Assembly (NCBI GenBank): GCA_033675265.1
Contig: JAUJYZ010000098.1
Coordinates: 1,504,001 to 1,568,000, forward strand
From: Actinostola sp. cb2023
Taxonomy: Eukaryota > Cnidaria > Anthozoa > Actiniaria > Actinostolidae
Length of the DNA: 64,000 bases
Reading direction: 5' to 3'
The notes under the pieces were generated by a model. The model was not told the origin of the DNA and did no database searches. It saw nothing but the letters and a program-made list of their open reading frames with translations. The translations under genes were made by a program, and so were the position numbers. Below, piece by piece: positions 24,900 through 37,300 of the stretch; the first letter of the stretch is position 1; each line of letters opens with the position of its first letter.

Positions 24900-27800
24900 T
24901 CTTTTGAATGGGTTGTATCGGGGATATATTAAACACAAACTCGTTAACTCAGCTGTGTCCTATTGATAGTAAGAAATTGTATTAGTGTTGTTGATATGCT
25001 GTTGAAGTTTTTTTTTCTTGTAAAGACAATTGACATTAGTTTCGCTTAGGCTAATGTTGGGATAAAGTATCTTCGTTGTACACATGACCAACACGACGTC
25101 GTTCTATCGAATCTTCTCATGTGAGAAAGAAATAACACTAAGTGTTGAAAGAAGTAAAAAAAATGCCACGTTTAATTTGAAGAGAACAACTCAGTCGAGG
25201 AGGTACAAGACGTTCAGTGTGGAGAAGAAATTCTTGGCATAAATCATTGTCTCAAGTTAAGTACAGTAGAAATATTTATTACAAGTTTTTCAAACTATCA
25301 GACCTCAGAGAATCAGATTATAAAGTGCTTTTTGACTTTTTTGGTGTTAACATTAAGTACAAAAACTAATAAACAACTGGCACAGTGTGCAAGGAAGTGT
25401 ATGCTGTAATTCTTAGGGAAATAACACTGGAGCATCATCCTCTTCATACTAAATAAATGCTGGGATATACAACCGAAAAGTTTCTTTATTCAAGGTATGG
25501 GTTTTAGTATTTCATGAACATTTAATTAAGAAAAACAGCATAATTTGTCGTTATTCTAAGGTTGCAACGTTGTGAGTGAATCAAAAGTTGCCACGTTTTT
25601 ACTGGGCTGTATAGTTCTCGTGCCAACGGTATTCGAATCTTCACCAGTCTTTTCCAAACTTTTACCCCATACAACAAGGTCTTCAAAAGCGCTCTTTTGT
25701 GGGTTTAAAAAAAATACAAACTGCACTAGAAAGATGGGTTAAGGTTCGCTGCTTCCAGGCATGATAGCAATTGGAGAGCGAAGCGAGGGAGAATTTAAAA
25801 GATGGTATGATAAAGCACTGAATCATGTGCTCAACTTTTAATTATAGCTGCAGTATTAAAAAACGCCGATATGAATACTGATATTTCCATGTAAAACTTA
25901 CAAAAACTGTTCGTTTTTATACAGATACGATAATGACTGTTCTCTGATGTCGGTTCGCCGAACATAATGAGTTAATGAAGTCTTTCACCCATTACAACAT
26001 TGATGGACTGCTAGCCGTCTTGGTTTAGAACGGTCCTCATAGCAGGGAATCGAATGAATGGCGGCACTAGCTTTGAAGAGTTTGGTAGTTATATTTGTAG
26101 GACTCTGAAGTAGTTTCTTGGAAGAGATTACTATCTTTGAGTGCAGTTCTTAGATGCCCTAGAAAAAACCTTTCAGACACTTGCAAGCAGCAATAACGTT
26201 CATTAAAATATAATTCAGTTTGTGAAAACAGCGGCACCACACTCCAGGACAATGAGACTTAAGCTAAGCAAGCGATGAACCTTGTTTTGAATATTCTCTC
26301 AGGACTAAGTACGGTTAACGTAGCACTCATTTTCACAACAATCAACATTAATTTTCTGAATCAACAAGGGAATATTGAAAGAGCTTCTCGATTACCTTGG
26401 GGTTTACAAAGGCAGCAATCTGCACGAACAGATTTTGTTTCTTCGCAAAGCGCTGAACTATTGATTATCTTCCTGTATTCACATCTAATCACTGGTATCC
26501 TCATTTTAGCGAAGGCGGGGCGCTACAAAAGCCTGATCCTATCAAAGATTCAGTTCCGTGACAAGCTAACTCAGTTTGAACAGAGAGTTTTCTTTATTTC
26601 ATAAAAGGTTTAGTTTTGAAAGTTGTCAGTTTCTAACATGTCAAGTATACACTAAACACGCCATACAAGGTCACAACATAGTGCAAGCAACAAAACTCAT
26701 CTCTGTCGACGTGGATATTTTGTGCAAGTATTTGTGGGGTTTGTTTTTTTGGGAGGTCAAACAGGACAAGCAGTAGCGATCCTTATTCCAATATGGTGTC
26801 ACATTGTAACTGACAGGTTGAAACAATCCGCTAAATAGAATTGAACATAGGAAATGTCAAATTAAACAACCGTCTTCGCAGATTCTGACCAACGGAGCGA
26901 GTTCGAGTTGTGCTTAACTGTCTCATCAACAAAGTTTCGGTCAGTAATCCTGAACACCAAAACCATAACGTCTTCAAATTCGTTTTTGTAGTGTGAGCTG
27001 GCACTAAATTGACGCGTGCAGTTTGTCATTGAGGGCTATCTCAGCTCACCGAATGGAAGCCAAGTCCAAGCGACTGTGTATTTTACCTTGTCAGCGTTGT
27101 GTAACCAACAATAGCTTAATAACACTAAGTTTAATTAAAAATCGCCGTTTACTGTGCAAAGATATTTGGTGATCAAACTAGACTTCTGACGGCTTCCATT
27201 GTTTCTGTTATTGCTGTGGCCTCAGGTGTAGAACTGAAACCAAACTCACTCAAGGAAGAAGCCATTTTGGTTCGAAAAGCTTATTCTCTGAGTCAGTCAG
27301 TTAACTAACTTTTAGAGCCATCAGATAACATCCTAAGCGATAATTATGGGCAAGGAAGTTGTTAGCTGAGCTTTCGTTTATCTTTGCTATAATTCAACAA
27401 TGACGTTTCCGAGCCAGTTATCGTCACATTTCCTTTATTGGGCTGGCTATTATATTAATCCAATCATGAGTTGAATGTTAAATCTATGATAAAATAGTCA
27501 AAATGGGTTTTGTTTCTCCTGCCATTGTGTTAACACAAAACTTGTACAATCCGAATGGAAATATTAATCACATCTTAATTGAACGTCCCATCACTTTCAA
27601 CCATTCAATTCAATTTCCTAAGAAAAGTCTGGAAAGTTTTGTTGATTCCCAAGTAATATTTGAATGTCTGTATTACAAGAAGTTGTTTCCTTGTAACTCA
27701 AGCAATAGGAAATGAACTTTGTAGAGATTACTCGTTTACATAAGCGAGGTATTGCTAACAAAAGACACACAGCAAATTGGAAGGCGTTGAGTAGCTGAGA

Positions 27801-29060
27801 AAAGATGGCTAGAAACTCTTCAAACTGAACGTGTTACAAAGACAACGTCTCAATTTGTCTCAATTCGGTAAATGTTGTTATAATTGTAACGCACAGAGCA
27901 ATAAACAATCCCAGATTCGTTTAGTTAGTATCGCAACAACGCCGAAGTCATAAAATCAAATATGTGAAACACAAAATCCAGTTTCCCTTGAAATTTCTCC
28001 TCTAAATATTTCCAGGACATAGAAATATAAAAATGGACGAAGTATTTGGGGTTAGATGTTTGATAAAACAGAGAGATAGTCTACGCGAAATTACCGTTCA
28101 TAATAAAGCTGCTAGCGAGAAAATTAAAAAAGAAAATTGTTGTCTTAGCAATTAAAAAAGCGACAGAAAGGACAGCTCATGGGTTTGTGTAACTAAACAA
28201 CCGTTATTCTTTAGCGAAAACTCCTCTTTGCCCTGCCAATATTGTGAAACGAAATGTAAAAAGTTTGGATTTTGTTTGAATTTCACTGTGGCGGCCGGCA
28301 GCAATTGTTATGAAAATATAAATGAAATTTCAAATGTTCAAACTAAACCTCCATGAAGGGTCTTTCTAGAGACATCTTGTCGAAACACAATTACAAGCTG
28401 GCTTCGTGGTTGGGGTCTCGAATTGAAGAGACTTGAAGCCCGCAAGCAAAAACAAAACAAAAACGAATTCAACAACACTGTTCTTCAGTGAAGCATCGTG
28501 CTGTCACGGCAATGGTCTTTGATGTTATAGTCAGTCAAGTAGAAAATCTCCAAACAATTTGATCCTTCTTCTCGTCACAACATTTTGTCAATTATGATCG
28601 TCAAGCGACTTCAGGTTGAAGATTGAAATTATGTACAAACTTGTAGCTTAACTACAGACGAGAATTTTTCACAGAATCACAAAAAAGCAGGTCAGTTTAT
28701 TGTACAGAAACGTGAAGCCCGAAATTGATCAATTCTTTTGAGGTAAAATACCACTTCACAGGCAACTGGATAACTATCTAAGCGACTGCCTCTCATTAAA
28801 GTATACAAACCCAAAACAACGTTGGATTGATTTTATCACTTAAGCTCGGTTTGCTGGCCAGAGGCCAAAACATTCTCAGCAAAAGAAATCAATGCATGTC
28901 TGAAGACTTGGAAAATCAGTAAAATGATTAGGCTTCGAAACAAAGCTACAACAGGAACATCAATAAATAACAAAATTGAGAGAAAGTAGTCGCAAAGAGA
29001 GGAAATTGACGAGAATCTCATAGGGGAGTCGTGCTTATTTTGTTTTATTTAAATACACAC
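24900..29060. other. Intergenic between genes B and C, first part
   Basis: About 4 kb of AT-rich sequence in which I recognise no gene or structured repeat. Confidence 0.5.
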
Positions 29061-29069
29061 GAGACGGTT

Positions 29070-29489
29070 GCTTTGTATTAGAAGGGAGAAGTGGGTGTTT
29101 TACTTTGTATTAGAAGGGAGAAGTGTTTTACTTTGTATTAGAAGGAAGAAGTGTTTTACTTTGTATTAGAAGGAAGAAGTGTTTTACTTTGTATTAGAAG
29201 GGAGAAGTGTTTTACTTTGTATTAGAAGGAAGAAGTGTTTTACTTTGTATTAGAAGGGAGAAGTGTTTTACTTTGTATTAGAAGGAAGAAGTGTTTTACT
29301 TTGTATTAGAAAGAAGAAGTGTTTTACTTTGTATTAGAAGGAAGAAGTGTTTTACTTTGTATTAGAAGGGAGAAGTGTTTTACTTTGTATTAGAAGGGAG
29401 AAGTGTTTTACTTTGTATTAGAAGGAAGAAGTGTTTTACTTTGTATTAGAAGGAAGAAGTGTTTTACTTTGTATTAGAAGGGAGAAGTG
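29070..29489. repeat. 28-bp minisatellite, 14 units
   Basis: Fourteen contiguous 28-bp units run from 29098 to 29489, exactly 392 bases. The consensus is TTTTACTTTGTATTAGAAGG followed by RAGAAGTG. Units differ mainly at one G/A position, giving a two-variant pattern along the array. A degenerate unit lies just upstream at about 29070-29093. Confidence 0.95.
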
Positions 29490-32400
29490 TTTTCAATCCA
29501 CAATGATTAGTCAAATGGCTTGAAATCACAACAAGGGAAGTACTGAAGTGAAGTGAAACACCATTGACAGTAACAATACACAGACCCACCTCTCAAGAAC
29601 GTGGATGAGAGTGATGCCTGAGAATAGATGATTGAGAGGATGTATGAATAAAGAAAGAATAAAAATGAGATAGAGAGATGAATGCATGGAGGAGCGAATG
29701 CAGAGCAAATGAACGGATGTAGAAATGATTGAATAGCTAAATAAACAAAAAAATCATAATATACGTCATGCAGTCAATGAGCCATCAGTAAATGAATGAA
29801 TGCGGAATGAATGGATGGATGGATGCCTGGATAGATGGATGGAGGGATGAACTGCTCAGTAGAGAGGGAAAAAATGAACAAAATAAACAATAGTATGTCC
29901 ATCAATAGTCAGGTGATCGATAAACAAACGGAAAGATCGACTTGCAACAACTGATTAACAGCAAATAAACAGAAGATCTACCAGGTAAATAGGTGTCAAT
30001 CAAATACAAAATGAAAACGGATATTTTGATCAGCGTAATCATAACTGCTGTTAGTGTCGTTGTTTTGATGATGCAATTAATCACCATGTACTGAGGCTTT
30101 GCATGACAGGGTATTAACACACTACATGGATTTCCTTCCATACATCCGACAAGGAATGTACTTGTAAGGACAGGAATGCCAAAGATCCTGCGGGCCGTTA
30201 TTGTTTGAGTGCTCAACTGACCACAGCCATAAGATCCTTAGTGAGAGCGGATCAGTGTGTGGCATAAGGACCGAACAGTATACAGCAGCACGTACTACTA
30301 CACGCCGTGAACACCAATATATTATTGGAACATCGCGAACAAACCCACGTGCGAAAAAAAAACACACTCTTCCAACCTTTGAAAACTAAGTACTGATGGT
30401 CAGCGGTCGTCCCATAAAATAATCGAGCCGTTTCTCACGCGCGCTCTTTAAGATAAAGAGTGTATTCATCTCGTGGTCTCAAAAGTTTTTAAATAATAGC
30501 ATTTCCTGGTATTCAGACGTAGACAATAAGTCAATGTGGCAGTATCTTCCTCTTAAACATTTCTTATCCTTTGAAAACCCAACCACAGCGGAGTGTTGTA
30601 CATGCCGGAAAAGAGCTTTGCACGATTAGACACCTTGAATAAGGCGCCTTGGAGAGATCAGTACGTGGCCATCGCCATGATATCCATCAAATAATAAATA
30701 ATAAGCAGGTATTGAGAGAAAGAGTGAGAGCGAGAGGAGAGACGGAGAGAGAATCAATAAGAACCCATACATGTGTACAAACTCACCATTATTTTGTCTT
30801 CACAATCGCATTACTGTCAGTACTGTGCTGTGTGTCACCATTACACGTCCAACGAACTGATTGTTTTAGTCAGAGACTCTACGCATTGTGATGAGGATTT
30901 TCCACGGCGAAGACTTAAAGCAGGAGAATGTCCAGTTGCTTCCGGATTGATATGACTGGCAACAAACCACCCCATCCGAGCTAAGCTGCAAAGAAAAAGT
31001 CTGATAAAGTAATCCTGTTCTTAATGACACTAAATGTTAACTGAATTACAAAATAGTTTTGAGGGAACGTGATGAGTCTGATGACAACGCCCAGACATCC
31101 GGGCCAATTGACCACACTTTATTTTTAGGAGTACGCACTCTGAGAGTTCACTCATTTCAAGTTGTACTTCTTTACTAAAAGTAGTTCTATGAACACTCTT
31201 GCACGATGCTTTTTTGCTTTCTTTCGTTCATTATTTCATGATCACTATTCCTGTTTATTTCCTTTGTTTCAATTAATGGTTCTTATCACCTTACATGTTT
31301 TTTAACTTTCAAAATAGAACCGATTTTGTTTTTCTGAATCCTCAGTAAACTCGGTAAAACTAATTAATATAATCAGCTTCTACACCTTGGTTTTGTGATA
31401 GCTTTGTTAGAAACTTGGTTGGTTTACTGGTAGAAAACACAGCTTTGTCTATCATTACCGAGTTGAGCGACGTTTTGGTCATAATCGTTTGTTTTCTGAC
31501 TTTAAAGCAATGACCAACGAGCACTGACGAGCCTTTCATTGTTCTACGAAAACACTGCTGTATCAACACTTTGTACAACAATTGTTTCTTGAATTGTGAC
31601 ATCAAATGACCTTGAAGTGATTGTTATTCCGAGGGAATAGTTCAATTTGTACGCTTGAAGTGTCGAGGAGTCGTTACAAAGTTTTTCTACTTTGTCAGGT
31701 GTATTCTAATGGAATACAAAACAATCTCTTCTCTGTTTGCCTTGTGTTTTAACACCTTTCCTAAAATAAGCAGGCTTTAACTTCAAGGTAAACTTAGTCT
31801 GAGTCGGTTTTGTAACTCTGTAACAAGCTAAATCAACAACGACTCAGTATATTTCCAAACAAAAAAAAACAGAAACAGAATTGAAGGAAACAACGAGACA
31901 GAAATATTGCAAAGCAGTTACGATTAGTGGTGTATGTCAAAGCAGAGTACCTAGTTCTTTTTCGATTCTAATCAAGCGTTTTTATTACATATATATTAAA
32001 ATATTATGCTTATATCTCATCGTTTACTATTACGCCTCTTTTTATGGCACATTTGCCACGCGCGCGCTGGGTTCTAATTTAATGTTTTATTCCATAAACA
32101 GGACTAAAAGTCCACTTGGCCATGGGGGTACGTGTCTTTACTCTTCATAATGCGTCAGGATTACTGCAACACCGCATTCCATTGAGAATTGTGGGTTTTC
32201 ATCGGACGTTTCTTGTCGATAAAACCGGGGAATATTTGAAGAAATGTTTGGCAAAACAACATCGCATCAAGGGTTTCTCACTCGTGATTACTTGTCAGTT
32301 GCGCGTCATTTAAAAGCCGTGTGCGAATCAGTTACTTTTGATCTGTCGCAAGCGAACAAATGTGTGCTGCGTGCCGTGGAGAAAAAGCAGAAACATTCGC

Positions 32401-34328
32401 CCAGAACGGTCATGCTTCTCTTTTAACACTGGAAGTATAATCAGTGGATCAATTGTTGCTGTGTCTCTTTTTTGCGTTGCAATATGTGGACCCACAAGTC
32501 TATTGGTAGTACCGGTACTGACTCCTAGCTTACTCCCACTGGATGACCATCTTTCCTCTGATCGGTTCTAATTGGTGCAGCTCTTTCACAGATTAATAGC
32601 TGGTCAAATAACATCTTTGTAATCGATTATGGACCAGTATCCTCAGTCGGCCGCGATGTGGGTTATGCCATGCCTGACAGCTCAAAAATGTTTTATTCTG
32701 GTTCTCGATAGGCTGATGACACTTGATTCAATATGTGTACACAGGCTGAGACAAAGAGTTGAATCCATTTGATGAAATAAAGTATGTCTTCATAATCCAC
32801 CAATGTGACAGCTCCTTAACTCTGCTGTTCAGCTCGAATCCCTAATCACCATTTAGGTCCGTTTCAAGTAATGCATTTGTTAGTCCAAGACATTCTTTTA
32901 AACAATGGCTGATAACTGAAAGTCCTTCGAAAACCAATCACGATAATGGGAGCTCGAAGGTTGTCAGAAAACTACCGTACCAATCAAACTGTCTAACATT
33001 GTCAAAACCCTTTTATTGAAATTTGTGCTCAATAAATGATCTGTACTCCCAGTGAGTGTCACGGTCAGTACTGATCACGATCTTCAGTCGAGGATTTTGC
33101 AACGCTACGACCTTGGTGTACGTTCCGCCTAGAGAACATGGGATAGTCGGTAGAGTCATTCAGTCATGCATTCACCCAGTGAATTCGTTTGATGGTTTAT
33201 TACAGTACAGGTGAATGATGTCGTACCATCATTTTTTCCTGTCACTTTATGTTTTACAACACAATTATGTGGCGCCCGCTCTGTTAATTTTCAATTTGTC
33301 AGAAAATAAAATCAGTTGAAAGCAGTCGTACAGTTGTCATTTGGGATGTCTCTTGCTTTGGCTTGATACAAGGACTTCAAACGAGACAAAAAGACGCAAC
33401 TATATATCTCGTTCTAATCAGTTCAGTTTTATTTCTGTAAATCTGTGGAACCATATATCGATCTGTAGCTTGGTCACAGCGAGTGATAAAGCGGGTTTAT
33501 CGGATTTAAAAGTCACTTTCATTTGTGAGAAGGAAGATTGTTTGTTTGCTGTCAATCCATAAAGGCCAAATCAAAAAGAGGATCTTGACATTAGGTCTGA
33601 CCCTTTCCGGCTTAAGGGGCAGTAATGGCATCGGGCTGCGCAGGAAATCTTTGCTATGCTATCAGTTTAATGGTAATCTGGACCCATCAAGCTACGTGAA
33701 CAAACTTTTCTTGATTATTAGATAGATGACTCTGTATTGATCGACAGACATGGCATAAATCCGATTACAGAAGCTAAAGTTTGCAGATTAGACGAACACG
33801 TTTTTCACACATCCACTCGAAGAGAATATCTTTAAAGTGGTTCAGTGAATTCATTCGTAGATTATGTCTTCCAGTGCGCTGCAAACGGCATAGAATACTT
33901 AGACTGTGTTTCCTTTAGCGAGAAAGACAAGAAATATTTGGTTTTCGCAACGACTAGTTTAATCATTTCCAATGACAACAGTCATTGCTGGGAAGTTTTC
34001 AACACTCGTACGCTACTTTGGCATTTCCGATTCACAATTTCAATTTGTTTTGTTGATCTTGTAAAAGTATTGCACTTATCTAAATTATTTTTAAACTCGC
34101 GGTGATCAACACCTTGTCAATGAGCCAATCAGAACTAAGTCTGTGTTGTGTTAGAGCCCCCAACACTTCAGTGAGCCCCGCCCAGACATCCGGTATAATG
34201 CCACACACTATTAACCGCGACTGAGAGTCAAGAATACCTTTAGTCATCAGCTTCATCTAGCTAAGACACGACTCAAAGGAGTAACGCGAAACTGAAACGT
34301 ATCGCGCAGTGTTGTGTAAAAGTTCGTA
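29490..34328. other. Intergenic upstream of gene C
   Basis: Contains a GGATGGATG/GAATGAATG-rich stretch at about 29630-29850 and otherwise no recognised gene. A hydrophobic minus-strand frame at 29902-30216 is discussed as a weak observation. A 15-base string CGCCCAGACATCCGG occurs at about 31088 and again about 150 bases upstream of gene C. Confidence 0.45.
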
Positions 34329-37300
34329 ATGTATCAAGCACAGACACAACCATTTCATCCGTTCTCCATTGAAGGAATCCTAAGCAATCACAAAGCAAAA
34401 CATCGTGAAACAACGAAGAGTGATGAATCTTACTTTCATTGCTCCAAGGACGAGAAGAAATCCCAGGATGACGCGGCTCTGACGGGAGAAAGAAAGCTTC
34501 CTCGTGGAGACACGTCCGATGAAGAAACGCATCACAAGATCTTAGATGACAAAAGTAAGTTGCGTAATTGTAAAAAGTAGAGATAATTTTATACAACACA
34601 TACGCGCATTCTCAGGAAAAACGTTGATTTACAGCGTAATAAAATGAATAGTCCACAAATCAGACCTTTTAGCTTTCATTCAATACACTGACTCGAAATG
34701 TCATGGCCGACGTTCTATTACGTCAAACCGAAAAGGATTTTCACGATCCTTCGAAAGCATCCATGATGTGATGGCACTCTCATCCTATTGACGTTCACTT
34801 GAAGAATTTCTTGGCGATCGTCTTTGTAAGTGTCTTGATGAATTGTGCCGTACTGAAGATGTAAAATGGAGTCATGAGCAGTGATTTGATGTCATCTACT
34901 GTCAAGATACTCTCGAAGCTTAGAAGATAGTGTACTCGACATAAATGGATCGTGGTAATAGGCCCATCGAGTTGAACAGCAAAAGCTAGAATTGCCATAT
35001 AGTTGGAGATGTTTCTGACTTCCTTCCGTACTGCCCCTAATAAAACGCCATTGACAATTAAGCTGGCCTCTTGACTGCTGTTCTTGAGATAATATTAAAA
35101 AGCAGACAAAAAAAGGGTTTAACAGTAAATTAGATGACTCTTGAAGTAGACCATTTCAAAAACGGAAGGAATAAAAGTCAGAACTCGAATCAGGATTTTC
35201 TGATTAAGATTCGCGATTTTAAAGATTTGCATTGATTATTTTAGGCGATTATTTTAGGCCATTTCGGTAAATTCTCGTACGTGTACCAAGCCATTTTGTT
35301 TTTGCTGCGATCTGCTTTTGTCGCTGGACATTTCGTCTTTAAATAATGAAGAATTGGCTGTCAAAGTCAGAAGACATAGTCAGCCGAAAATGCAATTCTA
35401 AAGCGAGCATTAGCCAATGAAGGTCTCCCTAGTCCTCCCTAGTCAGGAAATGCAATTCTAAAACGTCGCCGATGTTCGTATAAAGTGTATGACAGCGAGA
35501 ATACAGCAGAGTATGTAGTGGTGGGGTGTTTACAACTGAACCTCACCACAGACTACCGTTCTGATGTGATACACAAACAAGCAAGATATGATCAAAATCG
35601 GTGACATACTGCAGTTTGTTTTGAAATAGGATGAGGATAGAATATGCCTGAGCTGATTTGCGATCTTTCTTTGTGTTTGAAAGAGGTTTGGAGAAGGTTA
35701 TCCGCCATACTGACTGAAGAATCCTGAATAAGATTAGCTCAAAGTGACAAAATCAGCTTCTCTTTCGAAATGTTCTCAGTTCTCTTTAGACCTATAAAAA
35801 TCCCGCCCAACTTCGGATAAGGAAAACAGTGTTTTGTGATAATCCGTCTTTAGGAGTAAAACCTACATATATATATGTTGGTTTTGGTTTATGACGCGAG
35901 TATTGAGTGCACTGATGGCATGGAGACCCTATAAGAAAAGCTAGTTATCCAAGGTGATGTCGATATTTCGCGTGATTTCAGTCCGTCTTATTACAACTAT
36001 AGCTAATCGTGTAGATTCATTTATTGGAACATCTTGTCTTTTCACTGGCGTGGATTAGTGAAAATGTGTGTTACAACTTAGTAGAATCGTAACCTGATTT
36101 TCAGAGGGAGTGGAGCGTATGACACATTCATGAGCAGTCTGAAAATCAGGCTAGTAGAATCGACGTCGATTTCTGAAATGCACCTCGCATTGTCAACCGC
36201 CGAATAAAAGAACTGGAGCAACAATCTGTTATATAGCAGAGGAATAGTACAACAAAAAGAGTAAGTGCCAAGTGATTGGAAATGGTGCAATGACATGCGA
36301 TTGGAAGAATCACGGTATTCCATTGCTAACTTATTATCGGCCATTCTAGAGTCCATAGAGGTTTTGAAGGCCAATTTATAAGAACCATTTATAACTAGAA
36401 CCATTTATCGATGATAGTGTCAGATCGACCATAGTACATGAACTGAGGCGTCTAGAACAACCCAACCTCGTCTATTAAATTATTGCTTTGTACACCGATA
36501 TACAGAGTTTAACTTCCACACAACTAGTATAAGTATTGGAGCCCTACCAACTTTCAATGCCATGGGTTATCGCCGAGTTCAGTTTTTCAGGAAGTTCTTA
36601 CGCAAGGTATTGATCGGCCTTTCCAACCAAAATACCTTAATCTCTTGCTATTGTGCTTTTTGAACTGTCATAATCTGTTCTAGCTTGAGACATATCCCTC
36701 AAACAAAAAGTAATTGTTAGCTTCTGTTTATTTTGAAATTAACAACAAAGAGTATCGAGACGAAAAGGTACATAAAGATATAAACATGGACATACAGTCC
36801 AAGAACAACTGACTTTAGTGCAACATTTGAAGTGTTTGGCAAGTGTACAATGAGACGTACCTTGGCTAAGACCGATGGGTAGTTTGTTGAAATAACATAA
36901 CACTTAGCTAGATACAGGTTGATGGGGAAGCTTGGGTGGCCGAGTGGTTATGCCTCTCACTGCACCGCTGTGGTCAGTGCCTGGTTCAACTCCTCAGTGG
37001 ACCGGGCGCTTCATGAGAGTTGGGTTTGTCAGTTCGTTCTCTCCCTTGCTTCGAGGGTTTTTCTCCGGCTATTCCGGTTTTCCTCCCTCAATAAAAACGA
37101 ACTAGTGAGATGAGTGTTGGGTTTTACAGAATATTTGAATGTAGTAAGAAGGGAGTTGTGAGAGTCGTGTCCCCAATTAGCAGTTGACATCAACATTGAC
37201 ACGTTCAGGTTAAAAAAGTGATTTTTTTTTATATAATCCGTTCATAACGTTGAGCGCTTTGCGCGCGCAAAGACCCATGGTAAACCGAGTCCACTCCACT

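Noticed and set aside
36931..37000. A functional tRNA gene
   Set aside because: A and B boxes are present, but the acceptor and anticodon stems do not form a cloverleaf and the sequence runs on into a SINE body.
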